Positions 17,801 through 27,789 of a DNA stretch of 64,000 nt are shown piece after piece. Source of the stretch: CBDEGR01 sp965237895 (GTDB taxonomy: Bacteria; Acidobacteriota; Terriglobia; UBA7540; JAPUME01); assembly GCA_965237895.1 (NCBI GenBank), contig CBDEGR010000001.1:496001-560000 (forward strand), written 5' to 3'. The notes under the pieces were generated by a model. That model was not told where the DNA came from, searched no databases, and saw only the letters and a list, made by a program, of their open reading frames with translations. Position numbers and translations under genes: made by a program. Position 1 is the stretch's first letter, and every line of letters begins with the position of its first letter.

Positions 17801-19861
17801 TTATCCTAGTGCGATCAGCGGGGCGATGACTAGAGAGACCACCGCCATCAGCTTGATGAGGATGTTCATCGAAGGTCCGGCGGTATCTTTGAAGGGGTCG
17901 CCGACGGTATCGCCGACGACGGTGGCTTTGTGAGCCTCAGTCCCTTTTTCTTCCCCCTCCAACTCACCTTTTTCTACCAGTTTCTTGGCGTTGTCCCAGG
18001 CCCCGCCGGCGTTGGCCATCATGAGGGCCAGCAGTACACCTGCCGCGGTAGCTCCAGCCAGCATTCCTCCCAGCGCCTCCGGTCCCAGCAGGAAACCCAT
18101 CACAACGGGGGCAAAAATCGCCGTTAAACCGGGAAGAACCATCTCACCGAGCGCGGCCCGTGTGGCAATGTCCACGCAGCGAGCGGTGTCTGGTTTGGCG
18201 TTGGGGTCGCCCTCGAGCAGGCCCGGGATTTCGCGAAACTGCCGCCGGATCTCTTCCACCATTTTTCCTGCGGCGCGTCCCACGCTGGTCATCGTCATGG
18301 CGGCAATCAGGAAAGGAAGGACGCCTCCGGCGAAAAGTCCGATCACCACAATGGCCTGAGTAATGTCGATCGTAATGGGGTCCAGCCCGCCGGCAACGCG
18401 AACTTGGTCGACGGCCTGCGTGTAGGCCGAAAAAAGTGCCAACGCCGTCAGTGCCGCCGAACCGATGGCAAACCCTTTCCCGATGGCCGCCGTAGTGTTT
18501 CCCAGTGAGTCAAGCTTATCGGTGATCTTGCGGACTTCGGGTCCCAGGCCGCTCATCTCCGAAATTCCCCCGGCGTTATCGGCAATCGGCCCGTAGGCGT
18601 CGACGCTCATGGTAATGCCGACGGTGGCCAGCATTCCCACCGCTGCCATGCCGATTCCGTAAAGTCCTGCGGTCAGGTTTGAAATATAGATGGCGATGCA
18701 AATGGTCAAAACCGGCAGGGCGGAACTCTGGAAGCCGAGGGCGAGGCCGTGAATGATATTCGTCGCCGCGCCGGTCTTGGAAGCTTCCGCCACACGGCGC
18801 ACCGGCGGGCCGGAAGTATAGTAATCGGTCACCAAGCCGATCACCACACCGCTGACGGTTCCGGCCAGTGCGGCCCAGAAGACGTTCAAGCTGACGCCGA
18901 AACCAGAAACCAAGAAGAATGTCGCTGTGAGAAAGAGCAGGGCAGAGAAGATGGAAGAGCTCTGCAGGGCGGCAGCCGGACCGACTCGGTTCAGCAGACG
19001 CATGGCGGCAACGCCGATGACCGATGCGGCCAATCCGAGAATGGCGAAGACCAAAGGAAGCGCCATCAAGGTAAGCCGGGGATCGCCGGCAGCGGCACTG
19101 CTCTCGGTAAGCCGCTCCAGGACGCTGGGGGCGAGTGTGGCGGCGATGGCAATCGTTGCAATGATGGAGCCGACGTAGGATTCAAAAATGTCGGCGCCCA
19201 TTCCGGCCACGTCGCCCACGTTGTCGCCTACGTTGTCGGCGATGACGCCGGGATTGCGGGGGTCGTCCTCAGGAATCCCGGCTTCGACTTTCCCGACCAA
19301 GTCGCTGCCGATGTCGGCCGCCTTTGTATAGATACCACCGCCGACGCGCGAGAACAGCGCGATGGAGCTTGCCCCCATGGCAAAGCCGCTCAGGTTGTGG
19401 ACCGTTTCGGGGTCTCCGAATCGTTGAAAGAAGAAACCCACGCCCAGCAGACCCAAGCTGGCAACAGCCAATCCCATTACCGTGCCGCCGTCGAAGGCCA
19501 CCAGCAGGGCCGCCGCTTCGCCTTTCTGTTGGGCGGCATAGGCCGTGCGAGTGTTGGCTTTGGTTGCCGCCTTCATGCCGAAGAACCCGGCCAGCGTCGA
19601 GCAGAACGCCCCGCTGACGAAACAGAGCGCCGTTTCGGGCGATAGTTTCCACCCGAGCAGGGCCGCAACAAAAAGAACGAAAAGGCCTAGAATTGCGTAT
19701 TCACGCCGGAGGAATGCCATCGCTCCGGCTTGGATGAGATTCCCAATCTCCTGCATCTTTGCAGTGCCGGGAGCCTGCTTGGTGAGGATCACATAGATTA
19801 GAAAGGCGATCCCCAGGCCGATCAGGCCGCTATAAGGTGTAAATGAGACAAGACTCTCCAT
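17801..19861 (-). CDS. hppA: Membrane-bound ion-pumping pyrophosphatase, K+-dependent type
   Basis: 686 residues, about 16 membrane segments, the normal size for this single-subunit pump, which couples pyrophosphate hydrolysis to H+ (or Na+) export. Catalytic motifs are present: DIGSDLVGKVEAGIPEDDPR and NPGVIADNVGDNVGDVAGMG near residue 200, and the C-terminal DTVGDPFKDTAGPSMNILIK. The diagnostic segment reads GNTTAAIGKGFAIGSA, with Ala where K+-independent enzymes carry Lys, which predicts K+ stimulation. H+ versus Na+ specificity was not resolved. The gene stands alone on the minus strand. Confidence 0.96.
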   Translation of the reverse strand: MESLVSFTPYSGLIGLGIAFLIYVILTKQAPGTAKMQEIGNLIQAGAMAFLRREYAILGLFVLFVAALLGWKLSPETALCFVSGAFCSTLAGFFGMKAATKANTRTAYAAQQKGEAAALLVAFDGGTVMGLAVASLGLLGVGFFFQRFGDPETVHNLSGFAMGASSIALFSRVGGGIYTKAADIGSDLVGKVEAGIPEDDPRNPGVIADNVGDNVGDVAGMGADIFESYVGSIIATIAIAATLAPSVLERLTESSAAAGDPRLTLMALPLVFAILGLAASVIGVAAMRLLNRVGPAAALQSSSIFSALLFLTATFFLVSGFGVSLNVFWAALAGTVSGVVIGLVTDYYTSGPPVRRVAEASKTGAATNIIHGLALGFQSSALPVLTICIAIYISNLTAGLYGIGMAAVGMLATVGITMSVDAYGPIADNAGGISEMSGLGPEVRKITDKLDSLGNTTAAIGKGFAIGSAALTALALFSAYTQAVDQVRVAGGLDPITIDITQAIVVIGLFAGGVLPFLIAAMTMTSVGRAAGKMVEEIRRQFREIPGLLEGDPNAKPDTARCVDIATRAALGEMVLPGLTAIFAPVVMGFLLGPEALGGMLAGATAAGVLLALMMANAGGAWDNAKKLVEKGELEGEEKGTEAHKATVVGDTVGDPFKDTAGPSMNILIKLMAVVSLVIAPLIALG

Positions 19862-20184
19862 AATTTTCGATTAGTCCCCTAATTTGTCTTTTCTTGTTCG
19901 AATGATTCCCAACTTAGAAAGAGCATACCTTAACGAAAAATGTGGGGTAAAACGAGCCGATACGGTATCGGTTTGACGAAATCTCCAAGAAAACGGTTCC
20001 TTGAAAATAGAACCGAAGGGCGAACCTCATGGAAATCCCGCCCTGGGGCCGATGCAGGTCCCGTTTTTCATGCTGATTCGGGGTTCTGGCGCATGCGGCA
20101 ATGAACCAAAGAGTATAACGTGACCGGGGTCCAATATGCCAGCCTTTGTATTCGTTAGATTAGTGACCCAAGGGGACCTAGGGG
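19862..20184. other. Intergenic, no gene recognised
   Basis: About 320 bases upstream of hppA and before the SBBP relic. I see no coding frame with family similarity and no strong hairpin. The hppA promoter should lie at its left end. Confidence 0.4.
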
Positions 20185-21461
20185 TTGAGTCCCGCCGGGG
20201 ACGCTCCGGTGTTTTCTACCTACTTGGGGGGCTCCGTCTTCGAGAAGGCATTTGGGATCGCCGTGGATTCCGCCGGGAACATCTACGTGGCGGGACACGC
20301 TCTTTCCGAAGACTTTCCCACGACGCCGGGCGTGTTCCAGCCCGATTTTCTCGGAGGGGGCCCAGGCAGATTCGAGAGCGACGGCTTTGTAGCGAAGTTG
20401 GACCCTTCCGTCTGTTGCGATGCCTCGCTCGTCTATTCCACTTTCCTGGGCGGGACCGAACAGGATACCCCTCTTGGCCTTGCTCTTGACGCTTTGGGCA
20501 ACGCCTACGTGACCGGTATTACCAATTCGAGTGACTTTCCCACGACCGCAGGGGCCTTCCAGACCGTTTTCCGCGGCGGCTTCTCCGACGTCTTCATCAC
20601 CGAAATCGTCCCTGCCGCTCTTAGGCTGGAGCCCGCCAGCTTGACCTTTGCTGACCGGGCCGTCGGCACTACCAGCGATCCGCAGACTGTCAGCGTGACA
20701 AACGTCACAGGGGGAGCGGTGATTATCGAAACCATTCTGGCCAGCGGCGACTTCGCCGCGACCGAGGATTGCGGCACCTCCGTGGCGGCTGGCGCGAGCT
20801 GTACCATCAGTGTCACCTTTACGCCCACGGGGACGGGCGCCCGGACCGGCGAGGTAACCATCACCTCCAATGCCCCAGAGAGCCCGCACACGATTGCTCT
20901 TTCGGGGACCGGGCCGAATTTTCGATGTCTGCTTCGCCAACGACAGCCACGGTGTCGGCAGGGCAGTCGGCAACCTATATGCTGACCGTTTCGCCACTCG
21001 GAGAGTTTACTGGGGACGCATCGATGAGTTTTAGCGGTGCACCCCTTAGGGCCACTTGCTCGATTGCGCCTACGACGGTGAACCTTGACGGAACGAATGA
21101 CGCGACGGCGACCGTGACCGTCACCACCACGGCGGCCTCGATGCTCGGGCCGCCGCCCGGTCCACCCTGGTTGCCGTGGGTACCGGCATTGGGGCTGTTG
21201 GCAATGCTGGGCCTGCTTGCCACGCTAAAGACGCGGAACCTGAAGGGCGGGTTCCGCGCTACCCGTCCCGTGGCGGCCGTCATGCGGATGGCCACAACGG
21301 GTTTGGCGACGTTGGTGCTCTTTGCCGGACTCTTGGCCTCCTGCGGCGGGGGAGGTGGCGGCGGCACTCCCGGAACACCGGCGGGCACGTTCACGCTGAC
21401 GGTTACGGCTACCTCCGGCGAGGTGATTCGCACCATCGACCTGACGCTGACGGTGAACTAG
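20185..21461 (+). pseudogene. SBBP-repeat / choice-of-anchor D surface protein, 5'-truncated and frameshifted
   Basis: The frame opens mid-motif at LSPAGDAPVFSTYLGGS right after a stop. It contains two SBBP beta-propeller repeats (IAVDSAGNIYVAG, LALDALGNAYVTG with DFPTT...FQ) and a choice-of-anchor D immunoglobulin-like domain (LEPASLTFADRAVGTTSDPQ, TSNAPESPHTIALSGTGP). Near 20922 the frame shifts by one base and continues with SMSASPTTATVSAGQSATYM, a hydrophobic segment, a polyglycine CGGGGGGG run and a final LTVTATSGEVIRTIDLTLTV. Such proteins are large and exported in Acidobacteria. The signal peptide and most repeats are missing, so this is a relic. Confidence 0.8.
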
Positions 21462-21549
21462 GATAAAACCAACGAAATAGGCCTGACGGGGCGGGCCCTC
21501 CCAAGGAAGGAAAGGGCTTTTCCCGGCAGTCCTTTATGTGCCTTCTGCT

Positions 21550-23025
21550 CTATTTCAGCTTTGAGAACAATTGGGAGGGAAGGCCTAACTTCGGCCACAG
21601 GGTGTCGATGCGGGCTTTCGTTTCCGGGTCCATTTTGATCTCATCCGGCCAGGGGCGGGTGAAGCCTTCGGCGGGAGTCTTGGTGGTGGCGTCGATACCC
21701 ATCTTCGATCCGTAGCAGGGAAGGCGTGAGGAGTGGTCAAGTTGGTCGATAGGACCTTTGGTGAACTGGATGTCGCGCTCCGGGTCGATGTGATTTAAGG
21801 TTTTCCAGGCCACTTCGCGCAGGTCATGGACGTCGACGTCATGGTCCACCACCAGGATGCACTTTGAAAACATGGCCTGCGGCAGGCCCCAGATGGCGTT
21901 CATCACCTTGCGCGCGTGGCCGGGGTAGCTCTTTCTTAAGGCGATAATCATCAGGTTGTGAAAGATGCCTTCGGCCGGCATGTGCATATCGACGATCTCC
22001 GGCAACTGCTTTCGCATCAACGGAAGGAAGATGCGCTCGATGGCGAAGCCCATGTGGTAGTCCTCCATAGGCGGGGCGCCGACGATGGTAGTCGCATAAA
22101 CGGGGTTCTTCCGGTGCGTGATGCAGGTGATATGGAAGGCGGGGAATTCATCTTCCAGCGAGTAGTATCCGGTGTGGTCGCCGAAGGGTCCTTCCGTCCG
22201 TAGGTCGTCCAGATCCACGTAGCCTTCCAGAACAATCTCCGCCTCTGCGGGCACCTCCAGGTCCACGGTTTCGCACTTCACCAGCTCCACCGGCTGGCGA
22301 CGGAGGAATCCGGCAAGGAGAAATTCGTCAAGGTCTTCGGGCAGCGGCAGAACACCCGAGAACATCGTCACCGGGTCGGCGCCGATGGCGACGGCCACTT
22401 CCATTCGGCGTCCCTTGCCCTGTCGCTCGAGCCAGCGGAGGTGCTCGGCGCCGTGCTTGTGAAGTTGCCAGTGCATGGCCGTGGTGCGTTCGTTGTAAAC
22501 CTGCATTCGGTAGACGCCTACGTTGCGCTTGCCGGTCTTGGGACTTCGCGTGATGACCGTGGGAAAGGTGATGAACCTGCCTCCGTCTTGCGGCCAGCAT
22601 TGCAGGATGGGGAATTTCGCCAGGGAAGGTGCGTCGCGCTCAATCACCTCTTTGCAGGGGCCGGTGCGAACCGTCCGGGGAAGAAAGGAAGCCAATTCGC
22701 CCAGCTTGGGGAGCATCTTCACCTTGTCCAAAAGGCCCGTGGGCGCTTTCATGTCGAGCAATTCATCCAGGCGCTGGGCGATGCTGTCGGGCGAGTCGGT
22801 CTCCAGAGCCATGTTCATGCGGTTGGGAGAACCCAGCAGGTTGATGGCGACCGGGATTTTGTACCCTTTGGGCCGCTCGAACAGCAGCGCCGGGCCGATT
22901 TGCTTCGAAACGCGGTCGGTAATCTCCGTGATTTCCAGGTCCACGTCGACTTCCGCCGAGATTCGTTGGAGTTCTCCGGATTTTTCAAGCCTCCTTATAA
23001 AGTCACGCAGGTTTTTGTAAGCCAT
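21550..23025 (-). CDS. ubiD: UbiD-family prenylated-FMN decarboxylase
   Basis: 491 residues, full length for UbiD decarboxylases, which remove the carboxyl group from aromatic or alpha,beta-unsaturated acids using prenylated FMN, most often in ubiquinone or menaquinone biosynthesis. Motifs include LRDFIRRLEKSGELQRI at the N-terminus, PALLFERPKGYKIPVAINLL, GVYRMQVYNERTTAMHWQ with the prFMN-contacting Arg, ETVDLEVPAEAEIVLEGYVD, and TEGPFGDHTGYYSLEDEFPA with conserved acidic residues. Neither a UbiX flavin prenyltransferase nor quinone genes lie nearby, so which pathway it serves is unclear. Confidence 0.93.
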   Translation of the reverse strand: MAYKNLRDFIRRLEKSGELQRISAEVDVDLEITEITDRVSKQIGPALLFERPKGYKIPVAINLLGSPNRMNMALETDSPDSIAQRLDELLDMKAPTGLLDKVKMLPKLGELASFLPRTVRTGPCKEVIERDAPSLAKFPILQCWPQDGGRFITFPTVITRSPKTGKRNVGVYRMQVYNERTTAMHWQLHKHGAEHLRWLERQGKGRRMEVAVAIGADPVTMFSGVLPLPEDLDEFLLAGFLRRQPVELVKCETVDLEVPAEAEIVLEGYVDLDDLRTEGPFGDHTGYYSLEDEFPAFHITCITHRKNPVYATTIVGAPPMEDYHMGFAIERIFLPLMRKQLPEIVDMHMPAEGIFHNLMIIALRKSYPGHARKVMNAIWGLPQAMFSKCILVVDHDVDVHDLREVAWKTLNHIDPERDIQFTKGPIDQLDHSSRLPCYGSKMGIDATTKTPAEGFTRPWPDEIKMDPETKARIDTLWPKLGLPSQLFSKLK

Positions 23026-23422
23026 GAGTCCACCCAGAGTTCCTTTCTTGATGAAGAGGCAGGATGCCAGAAGAGAAGAGGTAAGTCAAAGGCAGTAAGG
23101 AATAATGGCATAATCTTCCGGTCGGCAGGGAATGCCCTTGACTTGCTTCCCAGGATTGAATGAAATTTTAAAATTTTGAGGTAACCAGAGCTGCGTTGAG
23201 TTCCCGGAAAGGGACGATATGTTAGGGTTCCTTGACCTAGGCCCACAATCCGTGGTGGTATTTCCAGGATTCCATAAGATTTACAAAGATACCGACCGAA
23301 TTCCAGAAAACTTAGCGCAATTTAAGTTGACAATGGGAGGACCCAAGTCTATAAAACGGACATACCCCAGTTTATCGGGGTGATTGGCGGAAGACGAGAT
23401 AAGCGGTAAGACGTTAATTAGA
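23026..23422. other. Intergenic, no gene recognised
   Basis: About 400 AT-richer bases between ubiD and the secretin relic. I found no coding frame with recognisable similarity. In a complete type IV pilus cluster this position would hold the body of pilQ, so it may be decayed secretin sequence, but nothing visible proves that. Confidence 0.35.
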
Positions 23423-23685
23423 GAATTTTAAACAATTTAGACGGCGCGTTGGGGTCGGCAACGCCGGCGATCGACACGCAGCAGGCTTCCACCAGAATTT
23501 TAGTCCCCGACGGAAGCACCTTGGTCTTCGGCGGCGTCACCGTGCAGACGCAGACAAAGTCGCAGGCGAAGGTTCCGTTCTTCGGCGATATTCCGTTGCT
23601 CGGTTACCTGTTTAGAAGTAGTGTGGTCACCGATAACGACAAAGAATTCATCTTCCTGATCACGCCGAGGGTGTTGTCGGGGTAG
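23423..23685 (+). pseudogene. pilQ: Secretin (PilQ-like) C-terminal remnant
   Basis: The frame encodes only the last part of a secretin. It contains TPAIDTQQASTRILVPDGST, VFGGVTVQTQTK and KVPFFGDIPLLGYLFRSSVV, ending KEFIFLITPRVL. This is the hallmark end of PilQ/GspD outer-membrane channels, which are 400-700 residues. An in-frame stop lies just upstream and no start or N-domains exist, so it is a truncated gene. A clean intrinsic terminator follows, as expected for the end of a pilMNOPQ operon, and the Xaa-Pro peptidase-accB-accC cluster comes next. Confidence 0.85.
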
Positions 23686-23769
23686 AGCGAAGGACCCGAT
23701 GCGGTTTTGCTCGTTTCGAATTTCTCCCCCCAGCTTGGGTTCAAGGATTGAGTTCACCGGGTCAAACAA

Positions 23770-23799
23770 AAAGGAGGCCGCCGGGCCTCCTTTCTTTTT
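23770..23799 (+). terminator. Intrinsic terminator after the pilQ relic
   Basis: Perfect 10-bp stem (AAAGGAGGCC at 23770-23779, GGCCTCCTTT at 23784-23793) with a 4-nt loop, followed by CTTTTTC. It separates the secretin remnant from the peptidase gene that starts 18 nt later. Confidence 0.85.
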
Positions 23800-23817
23800 C
23801 GTGAGGTTTTAGGAGAT

Positions 23818-24987
23818 TTGGCACAGAAAGAGAAAGACCGGAAGGCATCCCAGAGGCCAAAGCCCAGGGCGCCTCGCTTGCCGAAGCGCCTGCTGAACCT
23901 TACCGATTCGGTTGTCGTGCAACGGCAAGCGCGGCTGTTGGAGGAGATGGAGGTCCGAGGCGTCGAAGGTCTGATCGTTTCGCACCTCCACAACATCTTT
24001 TACCTGACGGGGTTTTTCGGGAGTGCCGGGCTGGCTTTTTTTTCCGCGCGCAGCAGAATCTTGTGGGTGGACGGCCGCTACGGGATTCAGGCTCGGGAGC
24101 AGGCGAAGGGAGTCCGAGTGGTGGTGGCTCCGGGCAATCCGTTTGCCGCTCTTGTGCAGCGCTTGAATGGGAACCGGCGGGTGAGAATCGGATTCGAGAG
24201 TGACCGTTTCAGTCACGCCCAGTACCTGCATCTGCGCCGAAATGTGAAGAATTTTACGCAACTGATTCCTGTGGTCGGTATTGTCGAGAAGTTGCGCCAG
24301 ATCAAAGATAAGTGGGAAGTGGACGCCATTCGTCGGGCTTGCTGGCTTACGGTAAAAATTTTCGAGGAAATTCGGGACGTGATTCATCCCGGAATACGGG
24401 AAAAAGATCTGGCGGCGGAAATCGACTTTCGTCTCCGAAGCGAGGGATCTGAGGGGACGGCATTTGAAACGATTGTTGTTTCCGGACCCCGCACGGCGCT
24501 CCCGCACGGGCTTCCTTCGGAGAAGCGAATTCGGAAAAAGGACCTGGTACTGATCGACCTGGGTGCTATACTGAACCACTATTGTGCCGATTTGACCCGA
24601 ACCTTGTTTCTCGGAAAGCCTGATTCCGAGACCTGCCGGATTTATGAGCAGGTCCGAGATGCCCAACAACGGGCGGTGGAATCCGTCCTTCCGGGCGCCC
24701 GAGGCGAGCAGGTGGACCACGCTGCCCGCGCTGTTTTGAAGCGCGGAAAATTGGACCGTTGCTTTACTCACAGTACGGGGCACGGCGTGGGATTGGAGAT
24801 TCACGAAGCGCCTCGGTTGGCGCGAAACGCCAAAGCCTGCCTCTGCCCCGGCTCGGTGGTTACCGTGGAGCCGGGTGTGTATCGTGACGGCTGGGGGGGC
24901 ATCCGAATCGAAGATACGGTCCTGGTCGGTACCAAGGGGCCGGAAATTCTGACACCGGCGGACAAAGGCAATTGGGTGATTGGCTGA
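23818..24987 (+). CDS. pepP: M24 family Xaa-Pro aminopeptidase
   Basis: 389 residues with the creatinase-like N-domain (FYLTGFFGSAGLAFFS, LWVDGRYGIQAREQA) and the pita-bread metallopeptidase domain. The five metal ligands are in place: Asp in VLIDLGAIL, Asp in CADLTRTLFL, His in STGHGVGLEIHE, Glu in VVTVEPGVY and Glu in GGIRIEDTVL. It removes N-terminal residues before proline in the cytoplasm. A TTG start at 23818 follows AGGAG closely; the Lys/Arg-rich first 25 residues are poorly conserved, so a later start is possible. It overlaps the accB frame, and this peptidase-accB-accC order is common in Acidobacteria and Firmicutes. Confidence 0.93.
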   Translation: MAQKEKDRKASQRPKPRAPRLPKRLLNLTDSVVVQRQARLLEEMEVRGVEGLIVSHLHNIFYLTGFFGSAGLAFFSARSRILWVDGRYGIQAREQAKGVRVVVAPGNPFAALVQRLNGNRRVRIGFESDRFSHAQYLHLRRNVKNFTQLIPVVGIVEKLRQIKDKWEVDAIRRACWLTVKIFEEIRDVIHPGIREKDLAAEIDFRLRSEGSEGTAFETIVVSGPRTALPHGLPSEKRIRKKDLVLIDLGAILNHYCADLTRTLFLGKPDSETCRIYEQVRDAQQRAVESVLPGARGEQVDHAARAVLKRGKLDRCFTHSTGHGVGLEIHEAPRLARNAKACLCPGSVVTVEPGVYRDGWGGIRIEDTVLVGTKGPEILTPADKGNWVIG

Positions 24988-25000
24988 GGTGGCGAATGAC

Positions 25001-25495
25001 ATGGACGAGTGGAAGATGAACTCGAAGGAAATGAAAGAGCTGAAGGAACTGCTGGACCTGTTGAAAGAGCGCGGCGTCAGCGAGTTCGAGTTGGAGCGTG
25101 GAAAGCAGAAAATTCGCATTAAGCGCGAGCCGGCGTCCCGCGCCGCTGCGGTCCCAAACATTCCGGCCGTCGCTCCTGCGCCGGGTGCGGCCCCTCCCGC
25201 TGAAGCCGCACCGCCGGAGCCTGCGGCGGAGCCTTCGAGCGGTGAGGTCTTTATTGTGAAATCTCCCATGGTCGGTACCTTCTACCGGGCGCCGAATCCG
25301 AATGCGCCTCCGTTTGCGGCGGAAGGCGACGTGGTGGAGGTCGGCCAAGTGCTCTGTATTGTGGAGGCCATGAAGCTGATGAATGAAATCGAATCGGAAG
25401 TGGCCGGAGAGGTGATTCGGGTCTACGTCGAAAACGGAAAACCCGTCGAGTACAATCAGTCTCTGTTCGCCGTCAAACGGTCGCATAAGAAGTAG
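25001..25495 (+). CDS. accB: Acetyl-CoA carboxylase biotin carboxyl carrier protein
   Basis: About 164 residues. The N-terminal helix (KELKELLDLLKERGVSEFEL) leads into a Pro/Ala-rich linker and a biotinyl domain with the thumb region SPMVGTFYRAPNPNAPPF and the biotinylation site VEAMKLMNEI. It carries the carboxyl group between biotin carboxylase and carboxyltransferase in fatty-acid synthesis. The frame is open from a TTG at 24980, inside the peptidase gene. I prefer the ATG at 25001, which has GAGGTG upstream. AccC follows 87 nt downstream; accA and accD are not in the window. Confidence 0.95.
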   Translation: MDEWKMNSKEMKELKELLDLLKERGVSEFELERGKQKIRIKREPASRAAAVPNIPAVAPAPGAAPPAEAAPPEPAAEPSSGEVFIVKSPMVGTFYRAPNPNAPPFAAEGDVVEVGQVLCIVEAMKLMNEIESEVAGEVIRVYVENGKPVEYNQSLFAVKRSHKK

Positions 25496-25582
25496 GTTCG
25501 AAGCGGGGAAGAGAATCTTTCCCGAATTACATTTTTAGAGTATGAGGCGTCGGCCTTTCCCAAAGGCCGGCAGGGTTGAATC

Positions 25583-26947
<1,365 letters not shown>

Positions 26948-26988
26948 GTCCGCAGAGCTCTCTTTTTTTGGAGGCTGGAGTCAAAAGC

Positions 26989-27020
26989 CCCCGTGAATCG
27001 ATAGCCCCGTGAATCGATAG
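26989..27020 (+). repeat. Perfect 16-bp tandem duplication before thiE
   Basis: CCCCGTGAATCGATAG occurs twice head to tail and ends 3 nt before the thiE ATG. It therefore fills the place of the ribosome-binding site and may alter translation of thiE. The only purine-rich SD-like sequence, GGAG, lies further upstream. Confidence 0.8.
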
Positions 27021-27023
27021 CCA

Positions 27024-27683
27024 ATGACCCATCCGACCAAACCCTTCGTCCTGCCCCGCCTCTACGCCATCCTGGACCCTTCGCAACTGAAAGATACCTC
27101 GGCGTCGGAAGCTGCCCGGCAATTGGTGGAAGCCGGGGTCAAACTGATTCAGTATCGAAACAAGAAGGCCTCTTCCAGGGAGCTTTACGAAGGAGCCTTG
27201 CGATTGACCCAGGCCGTTTCCAGGTCTCCCTCAAAGGTTGTGGTCATCATTAACGACCGGGCCGATATCGCTCTTCTTACTGGCGCCGCAGGCGTTCACG
27301 TCGGGCAAGACGATCTGCCGGTGGAGTCCGCGCGCGCGGTTGCGGGGGAGGATGCGGTCGTCGGGTTTTCCACCCATACGCTCGAACAGGTTGCGGAGGC
27401 GGATCGCGGCTCGGCCGACTATATTGCCTATGGGCCGGTCTTTGCGACGGAGACGAAAGTGGTTCCGAACCCGGTGGTGGGCTTGGAAGGCTTGCGGGAA
27501 GCGCGGAAGGTGACTCGAAAACCGTTGGTCGCGATCGGCGGAATTACGCTCGAACGCGCGCCGGAAACCTTTGCCGCCGGAGCGGATTCCGTTGCCGTCG
27601 TTCGCGATTTGATTGGAAAGGAAAAGATCGGCGAGAGGGCCTGCCGCTATTTGGAGGCGCTCTCGTCGGCCGGTTCGGACTGA
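27024..27683 (+). CDS. thiE: Thiamine-phosphate synthase
   Basis: 219 residues of the TIM-barrel ThiE family, which joins HMP pyrophosphate and thiazole phosphate to give thiamine monophosphate. Motifs seen are LYAILDPSQL, GVKLIQYRNKKASSRELYEG for pyrophosphate binding, VVIINDRADIALLTGAAGVH, VGQDDLPVESAR, STHTLEQ, YIAYGPVFATETK and the C-terminal AIGGITLERAPE. No other thiamine gene is adjacent and no TPP riboswitch is visible. The region upstream of the ATG holds a tandem duplication instead of a clear ribosome site. Confidence 0.95.
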   Translation: MTHPTKPFVLPRLYAILDPSQLKDTSASEAARQLVEAGVKLIQYRNKKASSRELYEGALRLTQAVSRSPSKVVVIINDRADIALLTGAAGVHVGQDDLPVESARAVAGEDAVVGFSTHTLEQVAEADRGSADYIAYGPVFATETKVVPNPVVGLEGLREARKVTRKPLVAIGGITLERAPETFAAGADSVAVVRDLIGKEKIGERACRYLEALSSAGSD

Positions 27684-27789
27684 AGCAGTTTTTTTGTTGA
27701 TGGCGCTGGAGGCGCTCGCCGTCGTTTCGAGGCGGGAAGTTTGTACCGGGCCCGGTTCGCTCCAATCGTGGAAAGGATTTCCTGGATCA

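Noticed and set aside
18749..19645. Plus-strand open frame of 298 codons
   Set aside because: Antisense shadow of hppA, rich in Gly/Arg/Gln and without motifs.
21340..21372. Polyglycine-coding GGCGGGGGAGGT tract as a possible contingency microsatellite
   Set aside because: It lies in an already frameshifted relic and the codons are not a uniform repeat; a lipoprotein-like CGGGGGG run is common in such proteins.
23809..25269. Minus-strand frame of 486 codons over pepP and accB
   Set aside because: Shadow: both plus-strand genes carry full catalytic motifs in this interval.
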